Assembly: GCF_020782235.1 (NCBI RefSeq)
Contig: NZ_JAJGNO010000003.1
Coordinates: 186,001-250,000 of the forward strand
DNA: 64,000 nucleotides
From: Sphingobium naphthae
Lineage (GTDB): Bacteria > Pseudomonadota > Alphaproteobacteria > Sphingomonadales > Sphingomonadaceae
Reading direction: 5' to 3'
This document shows positions 17,488 through 25,574 of the stretch, piece by piece. The position numbers and the translations under genes were made by a program. Positions within the stretch are counted from its first letter, which is position 1; each line of letters opens with the position of its first letter. Below the pieces are notes generated by a model, which saw only the letters and a list, made by a program, of their open reading frames with translations, was not told where the DNA came from and did no database searches.

Positions 17488-18195
17488 ATGCAGTCTCCAC
17501 TCATCCTGATCGCTGAAACCCGGCAGGACCTGCGCAGCATGACGCGCGACCATCTTGAACAGAGCGGCTTTCGCGTCCTGCCGGCCATGACGGCCAAGGA
17601 CATATTCAACGCATTGTCGACAACCCCGGTTCGGGCCGTGGTGCTGGATTCGGCGCTGCGCGGCGCGGACGGGCTCGATCTGTGCCGCGACGTGCGCGAA
17701 CGCAGCCATGTTCCCATCATCCTGGTCGGCGCCGACAGTTCGGAAGTCGACCGGGTGGTCGGGCTGGAACTGGGCGCGGACGATTATATGGCCAAGCCCT
17801 ATTCGGCGCGCGAGCTGGCCGCGCGGCTGCGCGCGGTGCTGCGGCGGGGCGGCGAACGGAGCAGCGGCCTGCGCCGGCACAGCCAGGCGCTGTTCGACGG
17901 CTGGGTGGTGGATTTCGCCCGGCGCGAAGTGACCGATCCGACCGGGCAGCCGATCGCCCTGACCGCCGCGGAGTTCGCGTTGCTGTCGATCTTCCTGGAT
18001 CATTCCCAGGCGGTGATCGCGCGCGCGCGGCTGATGGAACTGGCCGGCGTGCGCGATGGCGGATCGTCGGACCGCAGCGTCGATGTGCTGGTCAGCCGGC
18101 TGCGGCGCAAGCTGGGGGCGGGCGGGCGGCCTGCGCCGATCGTGACCGTGCGCGGCGTCGGCTACATGTTCAGCGCCGCGGTCGATCGGCGCTGA
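17488..18195 (+). CDS. OmpR-family response regulator with altered acidic pocket (orphan)
   Basis: A 235-residue receiver plus winged-helix protein. The receiver keeps the phosphorylated Asp54 (VVLDSALRG) and Lys (YMAKPYS), but the acidic pair after beta-1, normally E-D or D-D, is E10-T11 (LILIAETRQ), which should weaken magnesium binding. The C-terminal domain has the OmpR pattern LTAAEFALLSIFLDH, VIARARLMELAG, SVDVLVSRLRRKL, VRGVGYMF. ATG 17488 has AGGA upstream. No histidine kinase gene is adjacent; the related regulator at 21771 has the normal pocket and its own kinase. Confidence 0.88.
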   Translation: MQSPLILIAETRQDLRSMTRDHLEQSGFRVLPAMTAKDIFNALSTTPVRAVVLDSALRGADGLDLCRDVRERSHVPIILVGADSSEVDRVVGLELGADDYMAKPYSARELAARLRAVLRRGGERSSGLRRHSQALFDGWVVDFARREVTDPTGQPIALTAAEFALLSIFLDHSQAVIARARLMELAGVRDGGSSDRSVDVLVSRLRRKLGAGGRPAPIVTVRGVGYMFSAAVDRR

Positions 18196-18313
18196 CGTCC
18201 GCCAGACACAGTTTTTAACAAAGCCGCTGCGACGCAGCAAAACCCCGTCTCTATCCTTCAAACTATACCGGTCCGCCCCCGACCGGCCGTGTCAATCATA
18301 AGAGGATAGAGCC

Positions 18314-19012
18314 ATGAACGAGCTTATCGGTCGCGTGTTCAGCTTCGAAACCCATGTGTTTCCGAACGAAAGCGCGCTCTACAACCAGCTGGCGAGCCAG
18401 GGTCAGAGCCCCAAGGCGCTGATGATCTCCTGCGCCGATTCGCGCATCGTCCCCGAACATATCATGCAGGCTCAGCCCGGCGACCTGTTCGTGTGCCGCA
18501 ACGCCGGCAACATCGTCCCGCCCCACGCCAGCCAGCTGGGCGGCGTCACCGCGACGGTCGAATATGCCGTCATGGTGCTGGGCGTGCGCGACATCATCGT
18601 GTGCGGCCACAGCGACTGCGGCGCGATGAAGGCGCTGGCGACCGAAGCCGATCTCACGTCCATGCCCAATGTCGCCGCCTGGCTGCGCCACAGCCACGCC
18701 GCGCAGAAGGTCTGCCGCGACAGCTATCCCAGCGATCTCACTGACGCGGAAAAGCTGCGCAACATGGCGCTGGAAAATGTCATCGTTCAGCTCACCCATC
18801 TGCGCACTCACCCGTCGGTGGCGTCGGGTATCGCTCGCGGCGAAATCGCGCTGCACGGCTGGTATGTCGACATCCATACCGGCCAGATCCTGGGCCTCGA
18901 CGGCGAAACCAATCGCTTCATGCCGCTGCGCGAAGGGCACAAGCTGCCCGTCGCGCTTCCCCATGGCCGTCGCCTCGCGGGCGTCGAGCCGCTCGCGCAA
19001 GCCGCGGAGTAA
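18314..19012 (+). CDS. Beta-class carbonic anhydrase
   Basis: A 232-residue beta carbonic anhydrase that interconverts CO2 and bicarbonate. The zinc site is complete: Cys-Asp-Arg in SCADSRIVPE and His-x2-Cys in VCGHSDCGAMK. GAGGA lies nine bases before ATG 18314. The SulP transporter follows after three bases, so the two form an operon, a pairing known for bicarbonate uptake systems. Confidence 0.95.
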   Translation: MNELIGRVFSFETHVFPNESALYNQLASQGQSPKALMISCADSRIVPEHIMQAQPGDLFVCRNAGNIVPPHASQLGGVTATVEYAVMVLGVRDIIVCGHSDCGAMKALATEADLTSMPNVAAWLRHSHAAQKVCRDSYPSDLTDAEKLRNMALENVIVQLTHLRTHPSVASGIARGEIALHGWYVDIHTGQILGLDGETNRFMPLREGHKLPVALPHGRRLAGVEPLAQAAE

Positions 19013-19015
19013 TCC

Positions 19016-20512
19016 ATGCTCAAGGCCTTTTCCGGCGGCTCCTTCAGCCGTGACTTCACAGCTTCCATCGTCGTGTTCCTGGTGGCGATGCCGCTCTGTA
19101 TGGGCATCGCCGTCGCGTCCGGCGTCCCGCCGGAAAAGGGCCTGATCACCGGCATCATCGGCGGCATCGTCGTCGGGCTGCTGGCGGGCTCCCCGCTTCA
19201 GGTTAGCGGCCCGGCCGCCGGCCTGGCCGTCATCGTCTTCGAAATTGTGCGGGAACAGGGGCTTTCAGCGCTTGGTCCCATCCTGATCCTGGCCGGCGCG
19301 ATCCAGGTGATCGCCGGCGTGGCGCGCGTGGGCGGCTGGTTCCGCGCCATTTCGCCCGCCGTGGTCCATGGCATGCTGGCGGGCATCGGCGTGCTGATCG
19401 TCGTCGGGCAGTTCCATGTCCTGTTCGACGACAAGCCGCTGTCGAGCGGCCTTGCCAATCTGGTGGCCATGCCGGGCCAGCTGCTCGGCCTCACCAACCA
19501 GGACGCCGCGACCGCCTTCGCTGTCGGCCTCGTCACCATCCTTGGCATGCTGGGCTGGGAGAAGTTCCGCCCCGCGTCGATGAAGCTGGTGCCCGGCGCG
19601 CTGGTGGGCGTGGTGCTGGCGACGCTGGTCGCCTTCGCGCTCGGCCTGCCGGTCGCTCGCGTGGTCGTGCCCGAATCGATCCTGTCCGCGATCACGCCGC
19701 CCGAAGCCGGGCTGATGACGCAGCTGCTCAACCCCACCGTCATCACCACGGCCATCGCCATCGCCTTCATCGCCAGCGCCGAAACGCTGCTGTCGGCGGC
19801 GGCGGTCGATCGCATGCATGACGGCGTGCGCACCAACTACAACAAGGAACTGAGCGCGCAGGGCGTGGGCAACCTGCTCTGCGGCTTCGCCGGCTCGCTG
19901 CCGATGACCGGCGTCATCGTCCGCTCGTCCGCCAACGTCCAGGCCGGCGCCAAGACGCGCCTGTCGACCATCCTGCACGGCATCTGGATCCTGGGCTTCG
20001 TCGCCCTGCTGCCCTGGCTGCTGCGCGAGATCCCGATGGCGGCGCTCGCCGGCATCCTGGTCATCACCGGCGTCCGCCTGGTCAGCGTCGCGCATGTGAA
20101 GCATCTGTTCCACCTCTACGGTCCGCTGCCGGCAATCGTGTGGGCGGCGACGCTGATCTGCGTGGTGGCGACCGACCTGCTGACCGGCGTGCTCGTCGGC
20201 ATCGGCCTGTCTCTGCTGGAACTGCTGCCCCATGCCCGCAAGCTGGGCCTGAAGGTCGAGGAGGAAAGCCGGGGCGAGGCGCATGAAGTCGCGCTGCGCG
20301 GCACCGCCACCTTCCTCAACCTGCCCAAATTGTCGGCCAAGCTGGATTCGCTGCCGGCCGCGGGCCTCGTCATCCTCAATGTCGAGCGCCTGGGCCATAT
20401 CGACCATACCTGCGCGGAGATGGTGCGCGAGTGGGTCGAGCGCCGCCGCAAGGCAGGCGCGCCGGTCGAACTGTTCGGCGCCACCGGCAAGATGCGTCAG
20501 TTCGCCGCCTGA
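19016..20512 (+). CDS. SulP-family anion transporter (probable bicarbonate transporter)
   Basis: A 498-residue inner-membrane protein. The start FSRDFTASIVVFLVAMPLCMGIAVASG and PLQVSGPAAGLAVIVFE are SulP-family motifs; about 10-12 hydrophobic helices are followed by a STAS-like C-terminal domain (LVILNVERLGHIDHTC...RKAGAPVELFG). The substrate could be sulfate or bicarbonate; coupling to carbonic anhydrase three bases upstream argues for bicarbonate (inference). A strong terminator follows. Confidence 0.9.
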   Translation: MLKAFSGGSFSRDFTASIVVFLVAMPLCMGIAVASGVPPEKGLITGIIGGIVVGLLAGSPLQVSGPAAGLAVIVFEIVREQGLSALGPILILAGAIQVIAGVARVGGWFRAISPAVVHGMLAGIGVLIVVGQFHVLFDDKPLSSGLANLVAMPGQLLGLTNQDAATAFAVGLVTILGMLGWEKFRPASMKLVPGALVGVVLATLVAFALGLPVARVVVPESILSAITPPEAGLMTQLLNPTVITTAIAIAFIASAETLLSAAAVDRMHDGVRTNYNKELSAQGVGNLLCGFAGSLPMTGVIVRSSANVQAGAKTRLSTILHGIWILGFVALLPWLLREIPMAALAGILVITGVRLVSVAHVKHLFHLYGPLPAIVWAATLICVVATDLLTGVLVGIGLSLLELLPHARKLGLKVEEESRGEAHEVALRGTATFLNLPKLSAKLDSLPAAGLVILNVERLGHIDHTCAEMVREWVERRRKAGAPVELFGATGKMRQFAA

Positions 20513-20542
20513 TCCAAACCCCCTTTCAGGCGACGTTCCTTC

Positions 20543-20574
20543 GCCGCCGTGCCGCCCCGGCACGGCGGCTTTTT
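20543..20574 (+). terminator. Rho-independent terminator after the carbonic anhydrase-SulP operon
   Basis: Perfect 11-bp stem GCCGCCGTGCC (20543-20553) with GGCACGGCGGC (20559-20569), loop GCCCC, followed by five T. Confidence 0.9.
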
Positions 20575-20769
20575 CTTGCGCTATACCATCGCTGTTGTTG
20601 CAGCCGCGCAACAGGCGCATTCTTCATTTCGCAGATGCGGCGAAAATGGGTTTAATATTTCAGCCGCATTGCCTATTCATGGGCGCATCCGCTGATATCG
20701 GGGGCGCCAGACAGACTCCCGGACCGGCGGATGCAGGACGGAACATTCCAACGTAAAAGGGGAATGTTC

Positions 20770-21609
20770 ATGAAGTATCAAATCGCCTGTGCCGCTCTCG
20801 CGCTTCTCTCCAGCGCTCCGGCTTTCGCGCAGGAAGAACCCACCAGCCCCGTCACCGTGTCCGGCAGCGTCGCGCTGGTGTCCGACTATCGCTTTCGCGG
20901 CGTGTCGATGACCGACAAGGGCGCGGCCGTGCAGGGCGGCATCACCGCCACCCATGAAAGCGGCGCCTATGCCGGCGCCTGGGCATCGAACCTGTCGGGC
21001 TGGGGCACGTTTGGCGGGCCCAATCTGGAGCTCGACCTGTTCGCCGGCTACGCTTTCCCGCTGGGCGAGAACGCCACGCTGGACGTCGGCCTGACCTGGT
21101 ACATGTATCCGTCGGGCGCGGACGAAACCGATTTCGCCGAACCCTATGTGAAGCTGTCGAGCCAGTTCGGCCCGGTCAAGGGCCTGGTCGGCGTCGCCTA
21201 TGCGCCCAAGCAGGAAGCGATCGGCAAATTCTACAACAGCGCCGCCAGCTACGCGACCGGCATCCCCGACAATCCGGGCGACAAGGAAGATAATTTCTAC
21301 GTCTGGGGCGACATCAGCGGCGCCATCCCCAACACGCCGGTCACGCTCAAGGCGCATCTGGGCTGGTCGAGCGGCAATAGCGGCCTTGGCCCCAACGGCA
21401 CCTCGCCCGCGCCGACCGGCAAATATGCCGACTGGCTGGTGGGCGCGGATGTCGCCATCCCCGGCACGCCGCTGACCCTGGGCATCGCCTATGTCGACAC
21501 CGACATCGCCCGGGTCGAGGAAGATTATCTGCGTCCCAACCTGTCGGACGCCGACGGCTCCTCGATCGTGCGCAGCCAGGTCGTCTTCTCGCTGTCGGCC
21601 GCTTTCTGA
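20770..21609 (+). CDS. TorF-family putative porin
   Basis: A 279-residue outer-membrane protein with a clear signal peptide (MKYQIACAALALLSSAPAFA, then QE). The start of the mature part, VTVSGSVALVSDYRFRGVSMT, and the alternating beta-strand pattern match the TorF / Gcw_chp family of small barrels; the final VVFSLSAAF ends in Phe as expected for BAM clients. AGGGGA precedes ATG 20770; a longer frame to 20731 would spoil the signal peptide. Confidence 0.87.
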   Translation: MKYQIACAALALLSSAPAFAQEEPTSPVTVSGSVALVSDYRFRGVSMTDKGAAVQGGITATHESGAYAGAWASNLSGWGTFGGPNLELDLFAGYAFPLGENATLDVGLTWYMYPSGADETDFAEPYVKLSSQFGPVKGLVGVAYAPKQEAIGKFYNSAASYATGIPDNPGDKEDNFYVWGDISGAIPNTPVTLKAHLGWSSGNSGLGPNGTSPAPTGKYADWLVGADVAIPGTPLTLGIAYVDTDIARVEEDYLRPNLSDADGSSIVRSQVVFSLSAAF

Positions 21610-21616
21610 TCCGCCT

Positions 21617-21645
21617 GCGCCGGGCCCTGCCCATGGGCCCGGCGC
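21617..21645 (+). terminator. Strong hairpin after the porin gene
   Basis: GCGCCGGGCCC (21617-21627) pairs perfectly with GGGCCCGGCGC (21635-21645) around a 7-base loop. No T-run follows, so it may act as an RNA-stabilising 3' hairpin rather than as an intrinsic terminator. Confidence 0.5.
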
Positions 21646-21770
21646 AACGCGCTTGTCGACGTGACAAATTGTTGCTGCCGTCACGATCGCGGATATGCGC
21701 CCTTTGGCGGAGTTGACCGCCGATCCACCGCCGCTTATTCCGCGATCATGCCTTCGCTTCTCCCGCTTTC

Positions 21771-22481
21771 ATGACCGCTCCGTCGATCATCCTGGTCGAA
21801 GACGATCCGCCGCTGCGCACGCTCACCGCGCGGGCGCTGCAGGAACATGGCTATCAGGTGCGCCCCGCCTCTTCGGGACCCGAAATGTGGGTGGCCTTCG
21901 ACGCCGGACCGGTCGACCTGGTCGTGCTCGACGTCATGCTGCCGGGCACCAATGGCATCGACCTGTGTCGCCAGATCCGGCGCAAGAGCGATGTCCCCAT
22001 CATCTTCATCAGTGCCAAGGGCAGCGAGACCGACCGAATCGTCGGGCTGGAGCTGGGCGCGGACGATTATCTGCCCAAGCCCTTCGGCACGCGCGAGCTG
22101 ATCGCCCGCATCCGCGCGATCCTGCGCCGCGTCGGCGTGGAGCGCGGCCCCGACGAACATCGCGAGAGCGAAGCGCATTTCGACGGCTGGTCCGTCAACT
22201 TCCCCCGGCGCGAACTGCGATCGCCCACAGGCGCGATCGTCGATCTGACCGGCGCCGAATTCGACCTGCTCGGCAGCTTCCTCAGCCATCCCCAGCGCGT
22301 CATCGCCCGCGAACGGCTGATCGAACTGTCGCGCACCCGCATGGGCGACAGCAGCGACCGCAGCATCGACGTCCTGGTCAGCCGCCTGCGCCGCAAGCTC
22401 AGCACGCAGGAAAAGGGCGCGCCCATCACCACCGTGCGCGGCGTGGGCTATATGTTCAATGCAGAGGTCAGCCGCGCTTGA
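21771..22481 (+). CDS. OmpR-family response regulator
   Basis: A 236-residue regulator with a canonical receiver: acidic triad E10-D11-D12 (IILVEDDPPL), phosphorylation site Asp54 (VVLDVMLPG), switch residues IIFISAKGS and Lys in YLPKPFG. The DNA-binding domain shows DLTGAEFDLLGSFLSHP, SIDVLVSRLRRKL and VRGVGYMF. The stop TGA overlaps an in-frame TTG of the downstream histidine kinase, so the two form a coupled two-component system. Confidence 0.95.
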   Translation: MTAPSIILVEDDPPLRTLTARALQEHGYQVRPASSGPEMWVAFDAGPVDLVVLDVMLPGTNGIDLCRQIRRKSDVPIIFISAKGSETDRIVGLELGADDYLPKPFGTRELIARIRAILRRVGVERGPDEHRESEAHFDGWSVNFPRRELRSPTGAIVDLTGAEFDLLGSFLSHPQRVIARERLIELSRTRMGDSSDRSIDVLVSRLRRKLSTQEKGAPITTVRGVGYMFNAEVSRA

Positions 22482-22489
22482 GACGGCAT

Positions 22490-23806
22490 ATGCGCGGATC
22501 GCTGGGGCTGCTCGGTCGGCTCTTCGCGATCCTGCTGCTGACGGTGCTGCTGGAATTTGCTGTCGGAACGCTGATCTACGAGCGGTCGAGCCAGCTTTAT
22601 CTGCAGGATGACGAGGCGCGGCGACTGGCCGAACATCTGGTGATCGCGCGCAAGCTGCTGACCGAGCAGCCGCCCGAGGATCGGCGCCTGCTCGGCCTCC
22701 AACTCACCACCGATCGCTATGACATTCACTGGTCGGCCGCCGCGCCGCCGCCGCCGCCGCTCTCCCCCGAACTGGAGCGGATGCGGCGGCAGATCATCGC
22801 CTGGGAGCCGAGTCTGGAAAAATCGGGCCTATGGCTGCGGCTGACGCCCGGACGCCATTCGGAGGTCAATGGCGGGCTGCGCCTGCCCGACGGCAGCTGG
22901 CTTTATTTCGGCATGCCGCATGGCGGCGGCAAATGGGCCTTCACCATCGGGCGCATGGGGCTGGCGCTCATCCCGGTGCTGGCGCTGTTGCTGGCGGGCT
23001 GGGTGCTCATTCGCCGGACGCTGGCGCCGCTGCGCGACCTTACCCATGCGACCCACCGGATCGGGCGGGGATCGGAAGTGATCGTGCCCGAAGCCGGGAC
23101 CAGCGACGTGCGCAACCTCATCAGCGCGTTCAACGCGATGCAGGCGCGCATTCATCGCCTGATCAACGAGCGGACGGAGACGCTGGCGGCCGTCGGCCAT
23201 GACCTGCGCACGCCGCTCGCCCGGCTGCAATTGCGGCTGGAGGAGGTGCGGGACAGCGACATTCGCGACGCGATGGGCGATGATCTGGAGGAAATGGGCG
23301 CGATGCTGGAATCGCTGCTCGCTTTCCTGGGCGGTGAAAAGGACCCCGAGCCGGTCGTCCGCACCGACATCGCGGTCAGCATCGCCACGGTGGTCGACGC
23401 CTTCCAGGATCATGGCCGTGACGTGAGCTATGACGGGCCCGACCATCTGGAAATGGAGGTCCGCGGCCTGTCGCTGCGGCGCGCGGTGCGCAACCTGATC
23501 GAGAACGCGCTTCATTACGGCCATCGCGCGCGGGTGTCGCTGCTGCGCAAGGATGACGAGGTGCTGATCCGCGTCGACGATGATGGTCCTGGCATCCCGC
23601 GCGAGCGGCTGGAAGAAGTGCTGCGGCCCTTTTCCCGGCTGGACGATGCGCGCCAGCGCAATACCCGGGGCCTGGGCCTGGGCCTGGCCATCGTGCAGAA
23701 GGCGGTGGCGGCGGAACGGGGGCAGTTGACGCTCGCCAACCGACCCGAAGGCGGGCTGCGCGCGGAAATCTGCCTTTATCTGCCCCGGTCCGCCACGCGG
23801 GGCTGA
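22490..23806 (+). CDS. Sensor histidine kinase
   Basis: A 438-residue kinase with a first membrane helix at about residues 6-28, a periplasmic domain containing a Pro run and a second helix at about residues 160-180 (LALIPVLALLLAGWVLI). A HAMP region precedes the H-box (AAVGHDLRTPLARLQLRLEE, His237); the N-box (RAVRNLIENALHYG), G1 (VDDDGPGIP) and G2 (GLGLGLAIVQKAV) follow. ATG 22490 is used; TTG 22478, overlapping the regulator stop, is an alternative. It phosphorylates the regulator at 21771; the signal is unknown. Confidence 0.93.
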   Translation: MRGSLGLLGRLFAILLLTVLLEFAVGTLIYERSSQLYLQDDEARRLAEHLVIARKLLTEQPPEDRRLLGLQLTTDRYDIHWSAAAPPPPPLSPELERMRRQIIAWEPSLEKSGLWLRLTPGRHSEVNGGLRLPDGSWLYFGMPHGGGKWAFTIGRMGLALIPVLALLLAGWVLIRRTLAPLRDLTHATHRIGRGSEVIVPEAGTSDVRNLISAFNAMQARIHRLINERTETLAAVGHDLRTPLARLQLRLEEVRDSDIRDAMGDDLEEMGAMLESLLAFLGGEKDPEPVVRTDIAVSIATVVDAFQDHGRDVSYDGPDHLEMEVRGLSLRRAVRNLIENALHYGHRARVSLLRKDDEVLIRVDDDGPGIPRERLEEVLRPFSRLDDARQRNTRGLGLGLAIVQKAVAAERGQLTLANRPEGGLRAEICLYLPRSATRG

Positions 23807-23826
23807 CCGGGGCGAAGCGCGCTGCG

Positions 23827-25500
23827 TCAGCGCGCCGCGCAGCTGTCGCCGTCGCCGGCGATGAGGTCGAGGCAGCGGCCATCAATCTCATTCTGCGGCA
23901 CCGGCAGGCCGATGAGCGCGGCGAGGCTGGGCATGATGTCCACCGTCTCGATGCCCAGCGGCTGTTCGAACGGGCGCATCCCCTTGCGCCAGAACAGGAT
24001 GGGCACGCGCCGGTCCATGTCCCAGGGGGAGCCATGAGTCGCGACCGCGCCCATCACCGCCTGCTCGGGAATGGCCATGACATTGGGTTTGAGCAGCAGC
24101 AGCAGGTCGCCCGACCGTTCGGGGTAGAAGCTGGCGCGCGCTTCCTCGATCAGGCTCCAATTTTCGGGGCGGCCGGTGGGCGCGGGGGTGGCGGCGATCT
24201 GCGCCTTGGTGAAGACGGCCGCGACCTGCGGATGGGCGCGCAGCAGCGCCAGCGTCTCCGTTTCCACCCGCGCGCGCTCGGCGGCGGAAAGGCCCTTGTC
24301 GAAATAGAGGTCGCCCGACGGGCCGTCGCCCCAGATCAGCCTCCGGCCGGGCATGCCGACCTTCTGCGCGATGGTGGCGTTCAGCGCCTTGGGCGTCAGT
24401 CCCTTGTCGACCCGGCTTTCCATCGGCATCGCGTTCATCCGGTGGCGCTCGGGCAAGTCATGGCCGCCATGGTCGGCGGTTAGCACCACGACATAGTCGA
24501 TGCCGTCCTTGTCCAGCCGGTCGAAGAAGGCGCCCAGTTCCTGGTCCAGCCGGGCGACCTGGATGCAGCTTTCAGTGCCTTCGGTGCCATAGGTGTGGCC
24601 GACATAGTCGGTTGCCGACAGGCCGATCGAGATGATGTCGCTTTGCGCCTGCTTGCCCAGATCCATGGTCTCGATCGCCGCGGCGGCGAAGGCCAGCGTC
24701 ATCGCGTCCTGCTCGGGCGAGATGCGGAAGGCCTGATAGTCGCCCGCGTCCCGCGCGAAGCGGCCGGTGCCGACGGTGCGATTGCCCGCCTTGACCGGGA
24801 AGTCCTTCGCCACGCACTGGGCGGGCAGTTCGAAACCGGGATTGGCCTCTGCCAGCCGCTGGGCCATCGCCTGGTTGACCTGGGCCACCAGCGGCGGCGT
24901 CGCCACGCCCTTGTAGCTGACATAGCCTTGCGGACCGCCCAGCCACCAGACCTGGTCGGCGTTCGCGCCGCCCATCATGATCGCAGCGCGATCCTTGCCC
25001 GCGACCGACACGACGCGCGTGGCGGGATTGGCGGCCTTCATCCGGCCGCCCAGCGTCGGCACCTTCAGGTGCAGGGGGGATGCGACATAATGATCGCTGT
25101 CGCTGCCGGGCTGGCTCTCATCCTCGGCGCAATAGATGGTCTTGTCGGCGCGCGGCGTGCTGAGGTCGATCCAGTTATTGGCGATGATGCCCGTGCGCGA
25201 CGGGCGGCTGCCGGTCAGGATGGTCGAATGGCCCGGGCAGGTCTCGGTCGCGGCGTGGCTCTGATAGCCGCGCGGGAACACCGCGCCCTCGCTGGTCAGC
25301 CGCTTGAGGCCGCCGACATAATATTGGCGATATTCGCTGAACAGGTCGGCGGAAAACTGGTCGACGCTGATCGCCACGATCAGCTTGGGCGGCGTTGCAG
25401 GCGCGCTCGGCTGGCTTGCGGGGGCGGTTGCAGGCGCCTGGGCCAGAGCGGGCATGGCCGTGGCGAGCAACAGGGCGGCGGCGACTCTCTTCAACATCAT
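23827..25500 (-). CDS. Periplasmic alkaline phosphatase, PafA/SPAP type
   Basis: A 557-residue secreted metallophosphatase (signal peptide ending MPALAQ). Motifs of the type I phosphodiesterase/PafA group are visible: VAISVDQFSADLF (metal Asp), SHAATETCPGHSTILTG with the nucleophile Thr at about residue 87, GIIANNW (phosphate-binding Asn), GLSATDYVGHTYG, LTADHGG (metal Asp-His) and the late MGAVATHGSPWD (metal His). Sphingomonas SPAP has almost the same length and position of the Thr. It releases phosphate from phosphomonoesters. It is convergent with the two-component genes. Confidence 0.9.
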   Translation of the reverse strand: MMLKRVAAALLLATAMPALAQAPATAPASQPSAPATPPKLIVAISVDQFSADLFSEYRQYYVGGLKRLTSEGAVFPRGYQSHAATETCPGHSTILTGSRPSRTGIIANNWIDLSTPRADKTIYCAEDESQPGSDSDHYVASPLHLKVPTLGGRMKAANPATRVVSVAGKDRAAIMMGGANADQVWWLGGPQGYVSYKGVATPPLVAQVNQAMAQRLAEANPGFELPAQCVAKDFPVKAGNRTVGTGRFARDAGDYQAFRISPEQDAMTLAFAAAAIETMDLGKQAQSDIISIGLSATDYVGHTYGTEGTESCIQVARLDQELGAFFDRLDKDGIDYVVVLTADHGGHDLPERHRMNAMPMESRVDKGLTPKALNATIAQKVGMPGRRLIWGDGPSGDLYFDKGLSAAERARVETETLALLRAHPQVAAVFTKAQIAATPAPTGRPENWSLIEEARASFYPERSGDLLLLLKPNVMAIPEQAVMGAVATHGSPWDMDRRVPILFWRKGMRPFEQPLGIETVDIMPSLAALIGLPVPQNEIDGRCLDLIAGDGDSCAAR

Positions 25501-25574
25501 GCTATACCTTCTCTTGCCTTGACGGCGGATGGGGAGCGACCTAGCCCCCTTGCACCCAGGCGACCAGAGGCCCG

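Noticed and set aside
21695..22489. N-terminal extension of the histidine kinase
   Set aside because: This part is the response regulator read in another frame.
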